Positions 62,316-64,000 of a stretch of 64,000 nt of DNA are shown piece by piece. Numbering within the stretch: the stretch's first letter is position 1; the number at the start of each line of letters is the position of its first letter. A program made the translations under genes and the position numbers. Source of the stretch: an uncultured Paracoccaceae bacterium (GTDB lineage Bacteria; Pseudomonadota; Alphaproteobacteria; Rhodobacterales; Rhodobacteraceae); NCBI GenBank assembly GCA_947500775.1, contig CANMTD010000003.1, positions 372,001 through 436,000 on the forward strand. The letters are read 5' to 3'. The notes beneath the pieces were generated by a model that ran no database searches, was not told where the DNA came from, and worked only from the letters and a program-made list of their open reading frames with translations.

Positions 62316-63832
62316 TCAAGTTCTTCCCCAACGGCAAAGGTGCGGGCTCTGGTCCGGTCGGCTACCTCGTCGCAGACAAGGTGCTGGCCTATGACGGCAA
62401 TCGCGACCTGATCCGTGATGCAGACGGCCAGCCGATGACCGTCATGCGGGAACCCTTGCCCGAAGTCCTGCGCGGCAATCCCGACCGCACCGAAGCCCTG
62501 ATTGACGCCAGCCGCCACCAGTGGACCTACCGCGCAGGCGTGATCAGTTTTGCCGCTACTGACGCCCCGACCGAGAACCAGCAGGCCGAGGTCATGGACG
62601 GGTTTGAGCGGTTGGCCTTCGCGGGGCTGGACCCTGAGCAATATGATGTGCTCTGGGTCCGACATACCCACGAAGACCGCGTTGAGCTTCACTTCTGCAC
62701 GCCGCGCTTGGAGCTGACCTCAGGGCGGAGCCTGAACATCGCGCCGCCCGGATATCAGAATGCCTTCGACAGCCTGCGCGACGTGATGAACCAGCGCCAC
62801 GGCTGGGCCGATCCGATGGAATTGGAGCGCATCCAAGAAGTCCGAGACACCCTCGAGTCCCCGACCCGCGCACAAGGCCGCGACGAGCTGCATGCGTGGC
62901 TGCAAGATCAAATCAGCATCGGTTTTGTCACGGATCGCGCCAGCATGCTGGACGCCCTGACCGATGCTGGCTTCAACATTCCCCGTGCGGGCAAGGCCTA
63001 CCTAACCGCCCAAGACCCTGACACTGGCGAGCGCTGGCGATTGAAAGGAGAAATTTTCCATGAAGACTGGCAAGCCGACCCGGCTGAGCGAGAAGTTGAA
63101 CGCGGAACTGGACATGATCCGGCAGGATTACGCCGCCTCTATGGCATCGCAATTGGAGAGCTTCAGGACCGATTTGAGCAAAATTGCGACCATCGCGCAT
63201 CGTACAATCGAGAGCGATACCCGCACCTTTCTGCGGCAGAACAAGAGCTGGCTGACGATCTCGCCCTGGCTGATCACGGGGACATTCTTGGCGGGGATCG
63301 CCTTGATGATGGCCGCGAGCTTGCTTTGGACGCTGATGCTGGCCAGCTCGGAGATGACGGAGTTGGGCCTGACGCGGATCGACAGGGAGGACGGGACATG
63401 GCTGGTGCTGGATCCGGCCAAGACGCGCCTGAGGACCTGCACGCTCGGCGGCAGCTCAGTGACCTGCATCCGGATCGAGGAGGATTAGATGACGACACCC
63501 CTGACAGCCTTGGAACGCGACTTGCTCGCCTGCGTCGAGCGGTTGGTGACGGCCTGCGAGGTCTCAGCGCAGGAATTGAGCGGGTTAGAGGAACGCTCGA
63601 CGACGAGGATGCAGAACCAGATGGATGGATTGGCCGCCTGCGTGTCGGTGCTCATTCAATCGCAAACGGCGTCAGTGGCTGCGTTGCACGGCTTGTTGAG
63701 CGAGGGCTCGAACTACGGGAAGCTGCGCACGCAACTCGAGACCAGCTTGAAATTAGTGAAAGCCGCCGAAGAGAGGTTGAGACAGAGCTAGACGAGCGGG
63801 AGGTCGAGATGGACCGGGGGATGACGCATTGA
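62309..63832 (+). CDS. mobA: MOB relaxase (MobA/MbeA-like)
   Basis: Nicking and transfer enzyme of 507 residues. The N-terminal relaxase domain (about 1-250) starts MLIKFFPNGKGAGSGPVGYL. The metal-binding region WVRHTHEDRVELHF (about 115-128) has the H-x-H-E-D-x-x-x-x-H pattern. The tyrosine nucleophile should be near the N-terminus; candidates are Tyr19 and Tyr28. The C-terminal half is strongly acidic (many D, G and L), as expected from a frame constrained by other genes: mobB- and mobD-like genes lie inside it in another frame. Confidence 0.87.
   Translation: MLIKFFPNGKGAGSGPVGYLVADKVLAYDGNRDLIRDADGQPMTVMREPLPEVLRGNPDRTEALIDASRHQWTYRAGVISFAATDAPTENQQAEVMDGFERLAFAGLDPEQYDVLWVRHTHEDRVELHFCTPRLELTSGRSLNIAPPGYQNAFDSLRDVMNQRHGWADPMELERIQEVRDTLESPTRAQGRDELHAWLQDQISIGFVTDRASMLDALTDAGFNIPRAGKAYLTAQDPDTGERWRLKGEIFHEDWQADPAEREVERGTGHDPAGLRRLYGIAIGELQDRFEQNCDHRASYNRERYPHLSAAEQELADDLALADHGDILGGDRLDDGRELALDADAGQLGDDGVGPDADRQGGRDMAGAGSGQDAPEDLHARRQLSDLHPDRGGLDDDTPDSLGTRLARLRRAVGDGLRGLSAGIERVRGTLDDEDAEPDGWIGRLRVGAHSIANGVSGCVARLVERGLELREAAHATRDQLEISESRRREVETELDEREVEMDRGMTH
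63060..63488 (+). CDS. MobB-like mobilisation membrane protein, nested in mobA
   Basis: Protein of 142 residues encoded in another frame wholly inside mobA. The N-terminal 65 residues are helical and probably coiled (LSEKLNAELDMIRQDYAAS), a membrane helix follows (about 70-92, ITGTFLAGIALMMAASLLW), and a short soluble C-terminal domain contains two cysteines. AAAGGAGAAA stands just before the ATG. RSF1010/R1162 has a MobB with a membrane domain inside mobA, and ColE1 has mbeB inside mbeA, so the arrangement supports function. Confidence 0.75.
   Translation: MKTGKPTRLSEKLNAELDMIRQDYAASMASQLESFRTDLSKIATIAHRTIESDTRTFLRQNKSWLTISPWLITGTFLAGIALMMAASLLWTLMLASSEMTELGLTRIDREDGTWLVLDPAKTRLRTCTLGGSSVTCIRIEED
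63489..63791 (+). CDS. MobD-like small mobilisation protein, nested in mobA
   Basis: Helical protein of 100 residues (MTTPLTALERDLLACVERL, then ERSTTRMQNQMDGLAACVSV) ending in a coiled coil. It begins directly after the stop of the mobB-like gene (TAGATG), in the same frame, inside mobA. Position and predicted structure match MbeD/MobD of ColE1-type modules, where the protein prevents entry of a related plasmid or assists mobilisation. The sequence match is too weak for a firm name. Confidence 0.65.
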   Translation: MTTPLTALERDLLACVERLVTACEVSAQELSGLEERSTTRMQNQMDGLAACVSVLIQSQTASVAALHGLLSEGSNYGKLRTQLETSLKLVKAAEERLRQS

Positions 63833-63924
63833 GGGGCTTAAGTTGTGCCTTGGTCTCTGTTTTCAGACGACGCAATGAGATAGAAACAGATGGACATGAC
63901 CCACTGGATGCGTGAAGTTTGGCC
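63833..63924. other. Intergenic gap after the mobilisation genes
   Basis: Ninety-two bases with no clear terminator or promoter. A change to a more AT-rich composition begins here and continues into the partial gene at 63925. Confidence 0.4.
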
Positions 63925-64000
63925 ATGACTATTCAAAAGCCATTCAAAGTTAGCACACACTTAAAAGACGTTATCGGACGCGATCTGGTTACGAATGAAT
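63925..64000 (+). CDS. Start of a probable GHKL-ATPase gene, cut by the window edge
   Basis: An ATG at 63925 opens a frame running to the end of the window (25 codons): MTIQKPFKVSTHLKDVIGRD then LVTNE. I recognise the form STHLKxxIGRDLVTNE as the beginning of a family of ATP-binding (HATPase_c, GHKL) proteins in which the next residues are FVAIFELVKNSFDA-like. Such proteins are often found in mobile islands, some in phage defence. With only 25 residues this is tentative. It could be cargo of the element. Confidence 0.45.
   Translation, partial: MTIQKPFKVSTHLKDVIGRDLVTNE

Larger units (their letters stand above)
60832..64000. mobile_element. Left part of an integrated mobilisable element at a tRNA-Phe site (continues beyond the window)
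   Basis: A tRNA-Phe 3' fragment at 60832-60876 is followed by an HTH protein gene, mobC, a relaxase with two nested genes and the start of a likely cargo gene. Codon use and base composition differ from the beta-oxidation cluster. The tRNA 3' end faces left, so the chromosome lies to the left and the element to the right. The intact tRNA-Phe and the integrase are expected past base 64000. No transfer (type IV secretion) genes are seen, which fits an element mobilised by another plasmid or ICE. Confidence 0.65.

Noticed and set aside
1-64000. CRISPR arrays, rRNA genes and insertion sequences
   Set aside because: No regularly spaced repeat series, rRNA-like sequence, transposase gene or terminal inverted repeats with target duplications were found by eye.

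Overview
This window is GC-rich chromosomal DNA from an alphaproteobacterium, most likely a marine member of the Rhodobacterales (Roseobacter/Paracoccaceae group). Several things point there: alphaproteobacterial gene families (DUF1285, DUF599, a GlcDEF operon, DmdC-type acyl-CoA dehydrogenase, DctPQM TRAP transporters), two VPxPA-CTERM surface proteins, and a short intergenic motif (GAGTATTT..CCAAAAAGAAG) that I recall as frequent in this group. No rRNA genes, CRISPR arrays or insertion sequences were seen. The only tRNA sequence is a 3' fragment.

Layout. 1-4475: the end of a peptide-type ABC transporter operon (two permeases and a fused double ATPase) running into a betaine-aldehyde-dehydrogenase-like gene. 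4705-6707: universal stress protein and a sodium:alanine-type symporter. 6880-9427: an SDR oxidoreductase, a P1-family peptidase and a convergent kynurenine-formamidase-like hydrolase. 9542-13708: a large secreted phytase-esterase-like protein and a convergent DUF3857/transglutaminase protein. 14079-16624: an ECF sigma factor translationally coupled to a membrane-anchored VWA protein. 16735-18979: an Hsp20 gene with a candidate sigma-32 promoter and a ROSE-like RNA thermometer, then two tandem secreted trypsin-like proteases. 19022-22945: glycolate oxidase glcDEF. 24141-30845: a MoxR/DUF58/DUF4159/GATase-like membrane operon. 32411-35209: DNA polymerase I.

35313-44056 is the most interesting metabolic block. 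An RpiR regulator is divergent from an apparent operon encoding an N-formylglutamate-amidohydrolase-like enzyme, a complete TRAP transporter, a glutamine-synthetase-like ligase, an aldehyde dehydrogenase and an iron-type alcohol dehydrogenase. I infer a pathway that imports an amino-alcohol-type compound, caps its amine with glutamate, oxidises the alcohol to an acid, and then removes the glutamate.

44063-52463 holds a membrane LuxR-type regulator, a CTERM protein, a 5'-nucleotidase, TetR, DUF952, PyrD, ArsC-like, MATE and two thioesterase genes. 52614-60431 is a fatty-acid beta-oxidation cluster: two MerR-family regulators, acyl-CoA dehydrogenase, thiolase, and a fused hydratase/dehydrogenase, with a GST and a cupin.

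60832 to the right edge is a mobile region. It starts with a 45-base 3' fragment of a tRNA-Phe gene, the typical scar of site-specific integration. A helix-turn-helix protein, MobC and a MOB relaxase follow. Two smaller mobilisation genes are nested out of frame inside the relaxase gene. The window ends inside the first 25 codons of what looks like a GHKL-ATPase gene, possibly defence cargo. The integrase and the intact tRNA-Phe should lie beyond the right edge.
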